A stretch of 64,000 nt of DNA, taken from Phylloscopus collybita (lineage: Eukaryota; Chordata; Aves; Passeriformes; Phylloscopidae). The position numbers were made by a program, and so were the translations under genes. The notes under the pieces were generated by a model. That model was not told the DNA's origin and ran no database searches. It saw only the letters and a program-made list of their open reading frames with translations. Positions 1 to 17,279 of this stretch are shown in pieces (position 1 is the stretch's first letter; every line of letters starts with the position of its first letter). The stretch lies in contig JAJNNQ010000008.1 of NCBI GenBank assembly GCA_027886175.1, positions 2,573,501 through 2,637,500 of the forward strand, read 5' to 3'.

Positions 1-2521
1 CAGTAGCTGGAAAAGTCCCTATATGTTTCAGAAGATCCTGTCACTAGAAAATAAAAAGTATTTAGCAACCTCTTCCCTCTCCAGCATCCAGCAAGCATTC
101 CAAAATAATACAAATGCACATGTGTGTCTTCAAACAGTTCCTGAAGCACAGTGAGTTTTCCAAACATGAGACACAAAATGATGCAAAGAGTAATCTCAGT
201 GTCGCAACAAGACAAACTGAATCATGCAAAAGGTCTTTTCACCTCTGGACTATGAAGTATGCATAAAATAAGAACAACCTTTGTGAAATTAAATAAAGAC
301 AGAAAAGCAATCAAGTTGAAAAGTCTTTCTAGCTCTCAGAGAGGAGACAAGAAATAAGTACCACCCAGGAAGGCTCCCTGTCCTACAAATATGTTTTTCC
401 TCTGTGAAAGGAATACCCAAAAGTGCAACACAGGCCCACAGCTCAATCCCATCCTTTGTGAAAATACTCCTTTACAAGCAGTAATCACTATTGAACCTTT
501 TAGCCCAGATGTAATTTCTTACATGTTACAACAAGTTTCACATGCATTGTGAATTTCAGCCAAGGTTGATGAAGTTCAATAACTTGGCTAACCAACCATG
601 TGTACTGCTCATTACACAAGTAATAAATAGATTCATCAAAATGGACATGAAAAAGCAGTATGAACATCTGACACCATTTTCAGCTTACTCAATAAGAAAA
701 ATAAATTACAGGAAGTCCAAGGGGACCTCTTAATATTTACAGTATGTAACAAGTAAGCAGTTGGAGCCTTATATAAGGCAGAGAAATATTAATATTCCAC
801 AATATTAAGCCAGAGTTAAAACAAAGTGATGGCACTCATGGAAAACTCACTCCCTACTACCTGCCATAAATTTTAAGAATACAGCTCTGTAAGCTTAAGA
901 GAACCCTCTTCTATTAACTGAATTTTGAAAATAATAGCTTTTAGTGGGTTTTCAATTGTTCAAACTACATCAGTATTAATTCCTGACTGATGGCTACAAA
1001 CATCTCACAACAGAAGGAGTTAAAAGTTGCACCCCAGAGGCACATTCCCCCCCAAAAATTGTATTTATCACATCAGTTATCCCAATACTCTACTCTGGCC
1101 AAAAATCTACTTCCTGGAAGACCCAGCCTCTCCTGGAACAGCACCACACTCCCATTCCCTCAACAAACTGTTTGTTTTACAACAAAATTCATGCCTGCCA
1201 CAAAGGTTTGGACTTCCACAAAGGAAATGCCTGAAAAAAAAATAGCTAAGTGTAAGTTTAAGAAAGAAGCAAACAACAAAACTTCTACACAGGCACCAAC
1301 ATTTTCATGGTAGCACTACTCATGCAATGTAAGATAATTCATGATACTCAGAGCCTAAGAGTCACAAAAAATCAAAATATAAATCAAGGAACAGCCCTTC
1401 CAAGCTTTTAAAAGCCCAACAGATACAGAAGTATTCCATAGAAACATTCTCAGGGACAGCTAGGGCTTGGCCAAGAAAAATAATCCCAGGTTAGATATTG
1501 CTGATCTTTCTGTCTGCCTCACAATCAGCTTTGAACCCCAACCTCCATAAACAAGCATTCACTCCACTTTCCCACACATGAAACACTTCCAGCATGGAAA
1601 CCTCCAGCCTTGCAAAGGCTGTACCAGTCCCTTCACCACAAGTTCTGCTCTGTAATGAGAACATGAGATGCATCCCCTTAAGCAAAACACCAGCATCCCC
1701 ATCTCTGTGCACCAATGAGCTACATGTACAGAAATTCTTAATAAAAACAGGTAGAAATCTTATTAATCCACAGGATTTCACACATTTATGAACATTAATT
1801 TTGGTTAAGACAACAAACTTCTCACTAAACTGGGGAAAAAAAACATTCAAGAGGCACTGTCACAAGTTTGCTGCTCCAGCTCACATCCCTTTTTCTGCTC
1901 TTGTAAGAAGCAGGATGCAAATAATAATTACTAGAAAGTAAACACCTTGCTCTTTTTTCATTATAATAAGCCATATAGAAAAAAAGTTTACACTAAGAAA
2001 TCTTAAAATCATCATATGAATGGAATGAGAAAAATAACAATATGGACCAAAAGCAGACAGGTGGATTTTCTCTCAGAGGTTTTCCTCTTCCCCAAAGAAA
2101 ACTATCCAGCAAAAACAACCTGACCTTTTCAAGGCTGACAAAATTGAGGTGTTCCAGGGTAAGAGAAATTCCAAAACCATACAAGAAATCATAAAGTCAA
2201 CCTAAAACAAAGGCTATCCTGAACAGCTCCTTTGTAGAAGCCCTGCCACTTACAAAACCTCTATCTCATGTGGAAAGAGAAAAGAGAAATTAGAAAATAA
2301 ACAGTTCTTTCAATGAAAAATGTGCACATTTTTCAAGGAAAACTTGCAATCTAGCTCAAAAATAGAGTTGAATAATTCTTCCCTGACGGACAAACACCTG
2401 TGGGCTTAGACCACCAAACTCCAGGCAGTACAGCAAAAGACAATGAACATGTTTAAGACAGTCAGACTCATACTTATGAAATCAAGTACTCAGTGATATG
2501 TGAAGGGTCTGTTTAATTCCT

Positions 2522-2550
2522 CCCATATGATCAGAGTTTGATCATATGGG
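2522..2550. repeat. Perfect 12-bp inverted repeat (hairpin)
   Basis: CCCATATGATCA, a 5-base spacer, then TGATCATATGGG. It lies in WWOX intron 4. No transcript context suggests a terminator or RNA gene. Confidence 0.75.
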
Positions 2551-3131
2551 CCATTCACTGTTCTAATTAGGATCAGCAAATGTCACCTTCTTTCTGAAGG
2601 CTGATGAACCCTCAGCAAAAATGCTGTCAACCCACAAATAACCTCAGTAAATTCTGAACTACAACAGCTCCCCATATTCACAAAAATCTCTTCTCTGCAG
2701 GTTTCAGAGCAGTCAATTTTTGATTCCTTCAGAAATAAAAATATTCTTTTTAATCATACTTTTCTGATCACTCCATTGCTCACCGATTTTAGGGCGTAGT
2801 GGTGAAAAGTCGCCAGAATCTATCAGAGACCCTAAAGAGTCTTCACATAAAATTTAGCTAAGTTTTAAAAGTTTAGTTTTTCTTCTCTTACAAGAAGTAC
2901 CTTAAATAGCCATTACTCAATTAGTGATCACCTACCTGCCCTAAGACACATGTCATCTTTTGATAATACATACCAATAATTTTTAGTTGTAATCAGATTT
3001 ACAGAGTTTCAAAACCCCAGTTATAATGCTGCAATCTAACTTGCACAAGTTTTCTAATAACCCTGTGTTGTGGGTTTTTTGTTTGTTTGTTTGTTTTTTT
3101 ACTATTTCAAGCTAGCTTTTCATCTAAAAAC

Positions 3132-3233
3132 ATCATCACAGAAAGGTTTGGGTTGGAAGAGACCTCAAAGATCACCCAGTTCCAATCCCCTGCCACAGAG
3201 AGGGACACCTTCCACTAGACCAGGTTGCTCAGA
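3132..3233 (-). mobile_element. CR1 LINE 3' end fragment
   Basis: The plus strand carries the reverse complement of a CR1 3' end, including GGTTTGGGTTGGAAGAGACC, then an ACCTTCCACTAGACCAGG-type segment and GGTTGCTCAGAG. This is the most common avian interspersed repeat. It is 5'-truncated, as usual for CR1. Confidence 0.85.
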
Positions 3234-6126
3234 GAGTCATCAGAGAAAAAGTTACAAGAGACAAAAAAAAAAAAACCAGAAACATTTCTATCATTTATAA
3301 AAATTAAATGGGCAGTCATTGAAAACAATTCTTATATCATAAAGCTTGATTGAGATAGGTTATAAGCACCTTTCCCAACCTTTTACAACAGTATGACAAA
3401 AGTTGCTAACTCTGAAGCTCTGTACAAGAAATAAAAGAACCATGGTAATTTCTCACACCAAATGTATGCACACACCAAAATCTTACTGCAGCACTGACTC
3501 ATCTTTTAAGCACTGTTTTGGTACCTAATCCACAGCTGCTCTCCTGGCTAAGGCTTCTCCATTGCACAGAAGTAAAAGATCCAGGAAAAAAAGAGAATTC
3601 CAACAAAACACTAAACAATTATTTTGAGGAAACAATCTAAAACATTAAAAGGTTATCAAGGAAAGCAATACAGTAAGCCACATTGTGGCTGGAGCTTCTG
3701 GATTTTCTTCATCCTCTGAAAAAAAACCCTAATCTGGTTGTTTTGGGCATCCCTTACAAAAGCAATGAACAGGCTTCTTTTGACCTTCATCTAGCAGAAA
3801 AATTAGAATCCCAGTTTGAGTAACTGCTTGGTTGTGATTACCAATACAGCCTCGTGATAAAATCTTGGAAAAGCATTAAGAAATAGCCTGCTTTGTGGAA
3901 TCTGCCTGCCTGGACAGAGCAGGTCCATTCTGCCCTTCCATTATAATTCTGCACCACCACTTGCACTTCACCACTCAGACACACTCCACAGTCACTGGGT
4001 TAGATTCACCTGCACCTGACACAGAAACCAGAACACATCGTGGTCCCATGGTCACACAGGTCATATATGATCCTTAGAAACAGACAGCAATTTTTATATA
4101 AATCAGAAAATCATATTAGCTACACAACTGGCTCTCTTGATACTAAAACCAAGTTAAAGTATTTTTTTTAAAAAAACGTATCATTTGAGATTGCTTACAC
4201 ACACAGTTGAAAATACCACATCTCTCTGTAAAATTAAACCTAGAGGAACTGCTGACACACTTTTATAAATTTACAATTCTAGCCCTAATAATTAAGAACA
4301 CAAACAACAGAATCACAGGAGCATTTCCTAAGAAGAGCAATAAGCACCAGGTCGCTTTTGTTCAGTATTTCCAAAGAGCAACACAGACCTCTACTGGCAA
4401 CACTGGTGAGCAGGAATCACCTCACACCAGCAGCAAGCTGGGGCAAGCAGGTCTTTCTCTGTCAGCTCACGCTGAGACCTTTAAACAGAAAAACAACACT
4501 CAAAATTGCACACACCTTCAATTCCTCCCAGTGGGATAAGTCTTACTGACTCTGACAGAGCCAACTGACAATTCACACTATTCACATTTAAATGTACAGA
4601 GAACAACACACTTTTAAAACCAGGGCTGACAGCACAAGACTGAACTGTTCAGTAAGTCTGTCTTACTTCTTTTTAATAGACCAACTTCACGGGGACCAAA
4701 AGTTACCTCGACTTTCTAATGGGATATTCAGAGTAAAATTTTGATTGAGCTTAAAAAAATTGATGAGAAAACAAACCCTAAAGAACACTTGGACTACGCT
4801 GTCAGAAAAAAAAAAAGCTTTTAAAATAAAAAAAGAAAATATTTCACTAACAACTCGAGCTGCTAGGACCTCTTTGTACTGCAAGAAAATGCATCACTTG
4901 TTAACCTTTTCCAAGCTGCTAATAATTCAATGTTTATAAATGTAATTTTTTAGTATTTTTCCCCTCACACTATTCATAGCCATTTTAAGGATTAAGTTAA
5001 GAAAGTGGGTGTATAATCTAGGAGATTCTTAATACCCCTTTCCCAAACAGGAATGAAAAGAACCAGCACAGGGCAGACAGTGTCCCTGTTTACAGACATG
5101 TTAAGTTAATGGCAATGAGGCAATGTGTGACACCACTAAAACCATAGAACTGCTGAAGTCATCCAAAGTATTTCCCCAGTAACTAAGCAAGTATTTCTAT
5201 TTTTCAGAAGTTGAGGAGATTTTTCAACTCTAAGGGAAAAAATGCTCCTGACAAGCTACAGAGAAGTCCCTGTATTAGATTCACAAATAAAGTGAATTAA
5301 GATACCATTCCACTTCTGCTGATCTGTTTTTAACATTGCTATCTTAAAGCAGAGTATATGGATGAATAAAAACATCACTTATATGTTCATCCATCTTTCA
5401 AGGGATTCTCAGCATTGTCCCAACTTTATCTTCAGCATCCAGCAATGCAGTAATTGAAAACACATTTTTCTGACTTCAGTCCATCAAGTTACAGCTTGAT
5501 CTTTGTTCTACCCATCCTGAAATGAAACATTTTTCAGCAAATGGACAGACACCGTAGTTAGTTATTTTCAAATATACCACTGAAACTCATTTGGACAACA
5601 ATCAAAGGGTTATTTTTTTTCCTTGCATCACTGAGTTCAAACAAAAGCTCAACAAGTAATACATTATTTTTATCTCTCTTTCCACTTTATGGACAACGAT
5701 ATTTCCCTCAAATTATTTATATTTGCCTCTAAAAGAAAACATTTTGCTGTTGTGAAATCCCAGGAATTGTTTAGCCCTCAAAATACTCAGGGAGGAAACA
5801 ATTACCTCCAACATACACAGAGAATTTAAAAGGAGTATCTACAACACCAAGTAGAACACAGCACTGAAATCCTAAAATAACTGCAAAATAAGCTCCAAAA
5901 CTGGTAAGAGTCCCCTTGAACCAGCTAATTAATCCATGCTCCGTGGCAACTGGTAAGAAACATCAGACACTGCACAGGACTAAAGCAGCATTAAATGCAA
6001 TGTGATATGCAGGAGTTTTGAGTTCAATGGGCCATAACACCACCTGAACCACAAACTTGCTACCTTCATACTTATGGACTCTAAAGCAAAGCAAAAAATA
6101 TTTCAAGATTGTTTACTTGTGACCAA

Positions 6127-6318
6127 TCCAGATTATAAACTAAGGGAGAAACAGCAAAAAAAAAATCTTAACAAAACCATCATATATAAATCCAAATTAT
6201 AAACTAAGGGAGAAACATCAAAAAAAAATCTTAACAAAACCATCATATATAAATCCAAATTATAAACTAAGGGAGAAACATCCAAAAAAAAAAAATCTTA
6301 ACAAAACCATCATATATA
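6127..6318. repeat. Three-copy tandem repeat, about 64-bp unit
   Basis: A unit running TCCAnATTATAAACTAAGGG, then an A-run, TCTTAACAAAACCATCATAT, is present three times. Starts are 64 and 63 bases apart, and copies differ mainly in the A-run length. It lies in WWOX intron 4. Confidence 0.9.
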
Positions 6319-7585
6319 TTGAGTTAATCTTTTGCCATATTTGAAAGACCTCCCACTCATTCAGCAAGGCTGAATGGCAGCTCTGCTCCTGCTGAAGGCA
6401 AATCCCTTTGAGCCCAGGTAATTCTTCAGATATTCAGAGACTGCACAGCTGCACACAAAGCAAACTGTACTGCTGGATGCAATGCAGAGAAACGCTGTAG
6501 CAAGAATTTGGAACACAAACCTCATTAGAAAGCCCAAATTCATTGAGACAGATAAGCACAACACCTGCTGCCCCAACTGCAGTGCCAATCTGTAGCAGCA
6601 CATCAGGCAGTGACAGCAGGGTGTGCTGTTAAGGCCTAAACTGCAAGGCACAGTAAAGCTCTAAATTCTTCACGTGACTCCTGTGCAGTAACACTCCCTT
6701 AAATAATTAAGAAATAAAACCTAAGGAAACTCAGAGTGGTAAGTCCTGCTATTAACCCGTTTTCCAGAGCGTCTTCAAGGTTCTCCAATGTCCTCAAAAA
6801 TGCATTCAAGTCAAAATTCTGATAAAATAAAATAAAAACCACCAAATAATTTGCATAAGGACTCCTTCAATATTGATGTAATCCCATCACAAAGAAAAAT
6901 GCAAAAAACAAAAGGTATCAAATGATCAGCAGTTGTCTGAATCACTCACTCACTCACCAGAGAAGCAGTAATATTTACAGGTATCTAAACAAGTTGGGTG
7001 TCTGAAGAGATTTATGAACCTGTGAGACATTACAACTAACAGGGATTACTAAAAGGTGATAAATTGTATTTCTTTGAACTAAAGGAGCATTGAGTAAAAC
7101 ATCCTGACACAAGTTCATCACCAAATTCACTTGAAAGTACCTTCAGAGATAAAAATTCCACAGCCTCCTGGGAAAACCTTTACCTGAGTTTACCTGCTGG
7201 CACTAGAAGTTTTTCAGAATACTTTACCTGAACTGCCCTGCAGCCATACAAACCTCACTCCCTGTCCTAGCCACGAAGATCATAAAAATAAAATTCCCTT
7301 CTCTTTCACAGCCATCCTTTATATATTTGCATAATGTAAAATGCCTCCATCGATACTTTTCTAGACAAAAATCAATTGTTTCAGCACTTGATGTCTTTCC
7401 TGTAGCTCTCCTGTAGGCTCCAAACTCTCCACACATTTTCAAAGAAACACCTTTCTCCCTAGGGGTTTTATACAAAAAAAGTGCAAATAAAGTTTGAAAA
7501 TCAAAAATACAGAGACACTTAAACAAGCAAGTAGCCTGTAAGATAAATTTTGCCACATTTTACCTTCCATGCCATGTTAACCTAC

Positions 7586-12139
<4,554 letters not shown>

Positions 12140-12145
12140 TCAGCC

Positions 12146-12655
12146 CTAGTGAGGCACATCTGGAGTGCTCTGTCCTGTTCTGGGATCTTCAGTGCAAGGG
12201 AGACAGGGCGCTAGCGGGGAGGGTCTGGCGGAGGCCGCAGAGGTGATGAGGGGTCTGGAGCACCTCATGAGGAGGGAGTGCAGGAGCTGGGCATGTTTAG
12301 TCTGGAGAAGAAAACACTGAGAGGGGATCTCACTAACGCATATAAATATCTCAAAAGTTGGTGCCAAGAGGATGGTGCAAGGCTCTTTTCAGTGGTTGCA
12401 CAAGGTGCAGTGGCCATAAACTAAAACACAAGTTCCACCTCAACATGAGGAAGAACTTCTTTACATGGAGGGTGGCAGAGCTCTGGAACCGCTGCCCAGG
12501 GAGGTCGTGGATTCTTCCTCTCTGGAGACATTCGAAACACACCTGGACATGCTCCTGTGCCATCTCCTCAGGGTGACTCTGCCTTGGAAGGGGGATTGGA
12601 CTGGATGATCTCCAAAGGTTCCTTCCCATCTGAGCAGTTCCGTGATTTTCAGGGC
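12146..12655 (+). mobile_element. CR1 LINE, 3' part of ORF2 and 3' UTR
   Basis: About 510 bp read in CR1 sense. It includes GAGGCACATCTGGAGTGCTC, a conserved TATAAATATCTCAAAAG-type segment, AACATGAGGAAGAACTTCTT, GCAGAGCTCTGGAACCGCTG and the 3' end GGATTGGACTGGATGATCTC. Frames are broken, so it is a dead 5'-truncated copy. It lies just upstream of the WWOX promoter. Confidence 0.93.
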
Positions 12656-14964
12656 ATTAGGTGCTTCCAAGCCCTCTGTTTTCGGAGGAGTGAATACAGC
12701 AAGGCCCTGGGAAGCAATGGGAAATTGCAGTTCTTTAAGCTTTTTGCCCTTAGCTGTCACCCCCTCATCTCGGGGATGAGACTCTTCCTCATGAGTCAGG
12801 GATCCTTGTTGAGGGCGGCCTGGCTGGAGAGAAGTACCTGGCTGTGCTAGCACCCACCTGGGACCTTGCAGGTGGCTTCGCTTGCTCGGAGGCACAAACA
12901 CAGTCACCTTTGCCAAGCCTGGCTCACCTGGTGACACAACACAGTCAGCTGCAAAGGCTGAAGCATTCCTGAGCTGGCAGTAACCTGCAGTAACTCTGTC
13001 CTGGCAGCTGAAGCCCTCTCCCTGCTGTGACAGAGGGAGGGGGAATGGCTGTCACCATCGCTCAGCTGCTTCTGATTCCCGGACCTGCGTGCTGTCATGT
13101 TCCTATCTGTTTACATAACCAAACCCAACAGCCAGCGGGTTAACGGCATCCTTGTGCTTTGGTGGCGTGTTTTAAACAAAAAAAACGAGGCAAAGGCGGC
13201 GCTGGGCAGAGGCTGTGAGCACTTCAGACCGCACCAGGTGGCAGTGCAGTCCCACAGATGCACCGCAGGCTCTGACCCTCTAAATCGAATTTTCATGCAC
13301 TATTTGAGACACTGACCTATATCGTTCCCTCACTCCCCATTAATGGCATCCATATCTGGCCAGAAAAAGCAGCCTGATTTTTTTTTTTTCTGCCCTGCTG
13401 CTCCCATTGCTTTGCAGGTTCCCCCGAGGGATTACACGTACTAAATTATCTCCTCCTGCTAGAAATAAAAATGCATGCATCATCAACAGCCTGTTCTCAT
13501 GCAAGTATTACTGGCAGTATTAAAAAAAGCTGTGACTACACTTTCTTAGGTAAACATATGGGAAGGAATGCTTCAGTGACATACTTGCTTCTGGCCCAAG
13601 AAGAGGTAACTGAATGGTGAGATGGGCCAGATCCCAAGAAAATAGATTATTTAGGCTTATATCTGAAGTACAGAAAAAGAGTTTTAATCTAGCAGTAGTA
13701 CTGTAGGGATATGGAGTTATTAGTTTTCTTCCTGTTGCTGTCTGTCAGTATTCAGCATCCAGCACTCCATGAATTGCATGCAGTGGGAATGTGGAAATCA
13801 TTTGTCTGACATCCTATCCCAGCCATCTGTAGGGCATGAAGTCTGCATTATGCCCTGGATGAATACAGCAGCATTACTGCATTTCAGTGATAAGGGTGTG
13901 TGCAGTGTACCCTGTAGCCCTGGTTCATACCTGTGATGTTTTGGTTTTTCTGAAACTCTTTCCCAGAGAGTTTTCTGTCAACAAGCGACATGTTTTTCTA
14001 ACTGTAACCTATGTTTACATTCCTTTCCCTAAGAGGGACTTCTTCTTGATGTCCCTCTGACTTAACCAACGCAATTGAAGAAGTTAGTCTTTTTTTTTTT
14101 TTTCACCAAGTAAGTTGTTCTTTGTAGAATTGTATAAAGAAAAAAAATAAGCAAAAATAAACAATGTCACTGTCAGCCTTCTGAGTCAGAGTCTGTGTTG
14201 TTGTAATCTTTAACAGCATCAGTACCCCAGGTGAGGCTCACTCTGACCAGCTCACCCTGACCAGGTGAGCCAAACCAGCCAAGAACCAGCCAAACCAGCC
14301 AAGAAAGGCTCCTGGGCTGCCTGCCCACACCTCAGCTCAGCCTTGGCCGTTTGCACTCCCTCCTCACATGTCCAGGCTTTCTCTGCCTACCCCAGGCAAC
14401 CATGAGTGTGGATTACATGGCCACACTGTCTCCATGCTTTGGCTCTGGGCCCCTCTGCAGGGACTGGCACCAGTGTGGAGTGACCCAGCACAAGGCAGAC
14501 ACTGACACTAGGATGTAGGGAGAGGATCCTTCCCAGGTAGGACTTCATGCACTTGCAAAGGGCTATGGCCTGGGACACTCAGACCTTGATGGGGAAACGA
14601 ACAGGGGTCCTGACAGTGGACAGGGCAGCTGGATCTCCCAAGGACCCTGCTCATCCCCAGAGTTGTGCAGCCATAGATCTTTTCTTCCCCAGTGGACACC
14701 ACTTGGATCCAACTTCACTGGGCTACAACTGGCAGCTTTACAGCCTCCATCCATTCTTTGCATATAGGGCAGCTTGCCTATGGCTACCCCAAAGCCAAAG
14801 CACCCCACAGCTTTCCCCCATGTGCAGCCTAGGGCCCTGGCCTCTCTTCCATGGGCATCACTAGTGGGCTTGGTGGCCAAGATGTGTCCCCCGTGTCCTC
14901 CGTGCCTGCCAGGTCTCTGCAGCCAGGCTCCAGGTGGGCACAGTAGCATGTTGTAAAGAGCACA
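12656..14964. other. Intergenic spacer between WWOX promoter and NDRG4 3' end
   Basis: No supported gene. The stretch contains T-rich runs near 13,378 and 14,090 and a small direct repeat of AAACCAGCCAAGAA near 14,270-14,305. The two flanking genes run in tandem on the minus strand. Confidence 0.6.
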
Positions 14965-17124
14965 GCAGGTTCTTAACATCTTTATTAGTTTGTTGGTTTA
15001 TTTCCAACACAGTAACTCCTCTCTACAGCGACAGGTTAGTTAAATCCGGTTTACATATTGCTGTCTCATGAGTGCTGAGGCCTCGATGCCACTGTGACAA
15101 AACCAGGCTGCACTCAGACAGGAAAATGTGTTAAATTCCGCTGTGACTGGGGAAAAAAGGAAAACCAACAAAAATCAAAAGAACAAACCACCAGGGAAAA
15201 CCAAACCAAACCAACCAACCAACAAAACCAAGGTGAGGAACTGAAGGCGAGCACGGCCACACCACCTCCAGGGAAACCACACGGCACTGCTTGGACAAGA
15301 ATGCAAGGAGGAGTGAACCCAAAAGGTCAGGGACTGGGCAAACCCTTATATATATATTATATATAGGTATTTATATATATATATCATCTGGAAGGACACT
15401 CAGAAAACAAGAGATCGCAGCGGTATCTACCGTAAAAAGGAGCTACATAGCTTTCAGAGTCACACCAAGAGGGAAGCACACAGCAGAACAAAGTGGGGCA
15501 CAAAGGGGGACACTGGTGTTTCGGGGTGGCCTTTTACTATGGGAAGGTTTGGGTGGGGCTCGGGTCTCAGGGCCACAAGCCCTCCTACACCCACTGGGAG
15601 CCCCAGGATCTCTGTGCCCTTCACTGGGGAGCAGGGATGGGGGTCTGAGGGTAGAACACTTCTGTGGGGCCAGGTGGGACCTGCTTCCAGCGGGCTGGTT
15701 CTGCTCGCCCAGGTGGTGGCACCTGGTGGGTTTCCTACTCAGGTCCCCCATGGACCACCTACAGAGACCTGAGCACCCATCACCAGCGCCAGGGCCATCC
15801 TTACCTGTGCCTCAGAGCGTGCACAGGAGGGGCTGGGCACTGCTGCTGTGGCAATGGGTTATGCAATGACAGGGTCTCCATGCCGAGTGTGAGAGGCAAG
15901 AGCCACCTGGAGTTGGTGGCTGGAGGGGGCCCCACGGCCCGGGGGGAGCCAAGCCCTTGAGAGACGCCCTGCCCCGCTCAGTGCGCAGGCAGAATGCTGG
16001 AGGTGGGGATGTGGATTTGGGGAGCCGTGGTGGGGCTGGCCAGCCGTGACCATGGAGTGCTCCCCACATCCCATGTGTCACCCCACACTGCCAGCACCTC
16101 GTGGTGAGGCACCCTGCGGGGCAGAGGGTGCTGAAGGCTCCCCAGCATGGCGGGGGGAGTGTCTCATCTTATTGCTAATGGCTCCTCGGTGATGACACCC
16201 ACAGGTTGTGGCAAAACTTGAGGTGGGATTTGCTGTGTGACATCCCCTAATATAGTGGCCTCTGGACCCTGGCAGGCTCAGCCCAAGAGCTGGGAGTGGA
16301 ACTGACAGTGTGGCAGGGGCCAAGCCAACCAATTCCCCCCTCCCCAGTGTATATCTGGTGGCAGGTGGTAATTGTCCTTCTTTCAACAAGGGACAAAGGA
16401 AGTGCCTCCTCTGGTGAGGGCATGGGCAGAGGGACACTCATGCCACCCTCCTGTCCTTATAGCTTCTGGAGTAGGGCTGACCCCTCTTCACTCATCCCAG
16501 GGCAGCCCTCAGGATACATGACCAGGGCGAAGGGACAGTTTGGGATGTGATTTCTCATGAGGCTCAGCCAGCTCTGGGGTAGCAAGTCCCGGGTGTGCTG
16601 GGGGATCCCGTGCCAGCTCTCTCTAGAGAGCGCCATCGGGGAGAAATGAAAACTGCATCCCTAGGAACGGACCAGTGACCTCCCAGTAAATGCTGCTCCC
16701 TGTTACCATCCTCCTTTTGGTCAGCCATCAGTTGAACTTGGGAGACCAACCTACCTCCTGTGTCCTCTCCACGTGCTGTCCCATCCCATCATCCCATCCC
16801 ATCCCAACATCCTGCCCCCATCTCACCACCCTGACCCTGCTACCCCGTCCTGGCCCTGTCCCCCTGCCACCCACCCTCCCAAGCCGGGGCCAAGCCGATG
16901 CTAGGGAGGGTGAGGACCAATGCAGAACCATGTGTGACTGCTGGACGAAGCCCCTCTCCTTCTCCTGTACCAGACAAGGGGATGAGGCCAACGGCAAAGA
17001 AGACAAATTGACCCCGAAGAAGCGAGGGCCCTGGTGGAGGATGTCCACGGGGCGGGTGGGTGCTGGCGGGATGCTGACGGATGGGAGATGGCTCTGAAGG
17101 AGACGTCGGCGGCGGGCGTGGACC
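14965..17124 (-). other. NDRG4: NDRG4 3' untranslated region
   Basis: About 2.15 kb lie between the stop codon and the first good poly(A) signal. Within it are a TA-rich run at 15,347-15,386 and CCCAT repeats near 16,784-16,806. Short ORFs here are not conserved-looking. The right end of this span is the stop codon; the left end is estimated from the poly(A) signal. Confidence 0.7.
14981..14986 (-). terminator. NDRG4: NDRG4 poly(A) signal AATAAA
   Basis: The plus-strand TTTATT is AATAAA on the gene strand and is the first clean signal after the NDRG4 stop. Cleavage is expected 10-30 bases further, near 14,960. Confidence 0.7.
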
Positions 17125-17279
17125 TCAGCACGATACCTCCATGGTGTGGTTGATCTGCCCCATGGCCTCGGTGCTCTCCGAGTGGGTGCAGGCACGTGGG
17201 CGGGTGCCATCCACGGAGCTGGCGCTGGTGAGGGAGGCCGTGCGGGAGCGTGCCAGGCGGGTCATGCTGGCAGATGGCA
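17125..17279 (-). CDS. NDRG4: NDRG4 last coding exon
   Basis: The acceptor is CCCGTGCAG. The exon encodes [20 protein letters not shown], then a variable S/T stretch, and ends INHTMEVSC with TGA at 17,125-17,127. The R-S-R-T and S-rich residues form the known AKT/SGK-type phosphorylation region of NDRG proteins. Confidence 0.97.

Larger units (their letters stand above)
1..7585 (-). other. WWOX: WWOX intron 4 (partial)
   Basis: A/T-rich intronic DNA. I looked on the minus strand for the next human exon (encoding FETAKSFALHG) and did not see it, so the intron probably continues past the left edge. It contains a CR1 fragment, a three-copy 64-bp tandem repeat, a 12-bp-arm hairpin and homopolymer runs. 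Short ORFs here have no recognisable domain. Confidence 0.8.

Noticed and set aside
6127..6318. CRISPR-like array
   Set aside because: Units are direct 64-bp tandem copies without unique spacers, in a vertebrate intron.
1..7585. WWOX exon 5
   Set aside because: No minus-strand frame with the expected FETAKSFALHG-type sequence and splice sites was seen, so it is presumably left of the window.
12656..14964. SETD6 or CNOT1, the human neighbours downstream of NDRG4
   Set aside because: No exon of either was recognised in the spacer.
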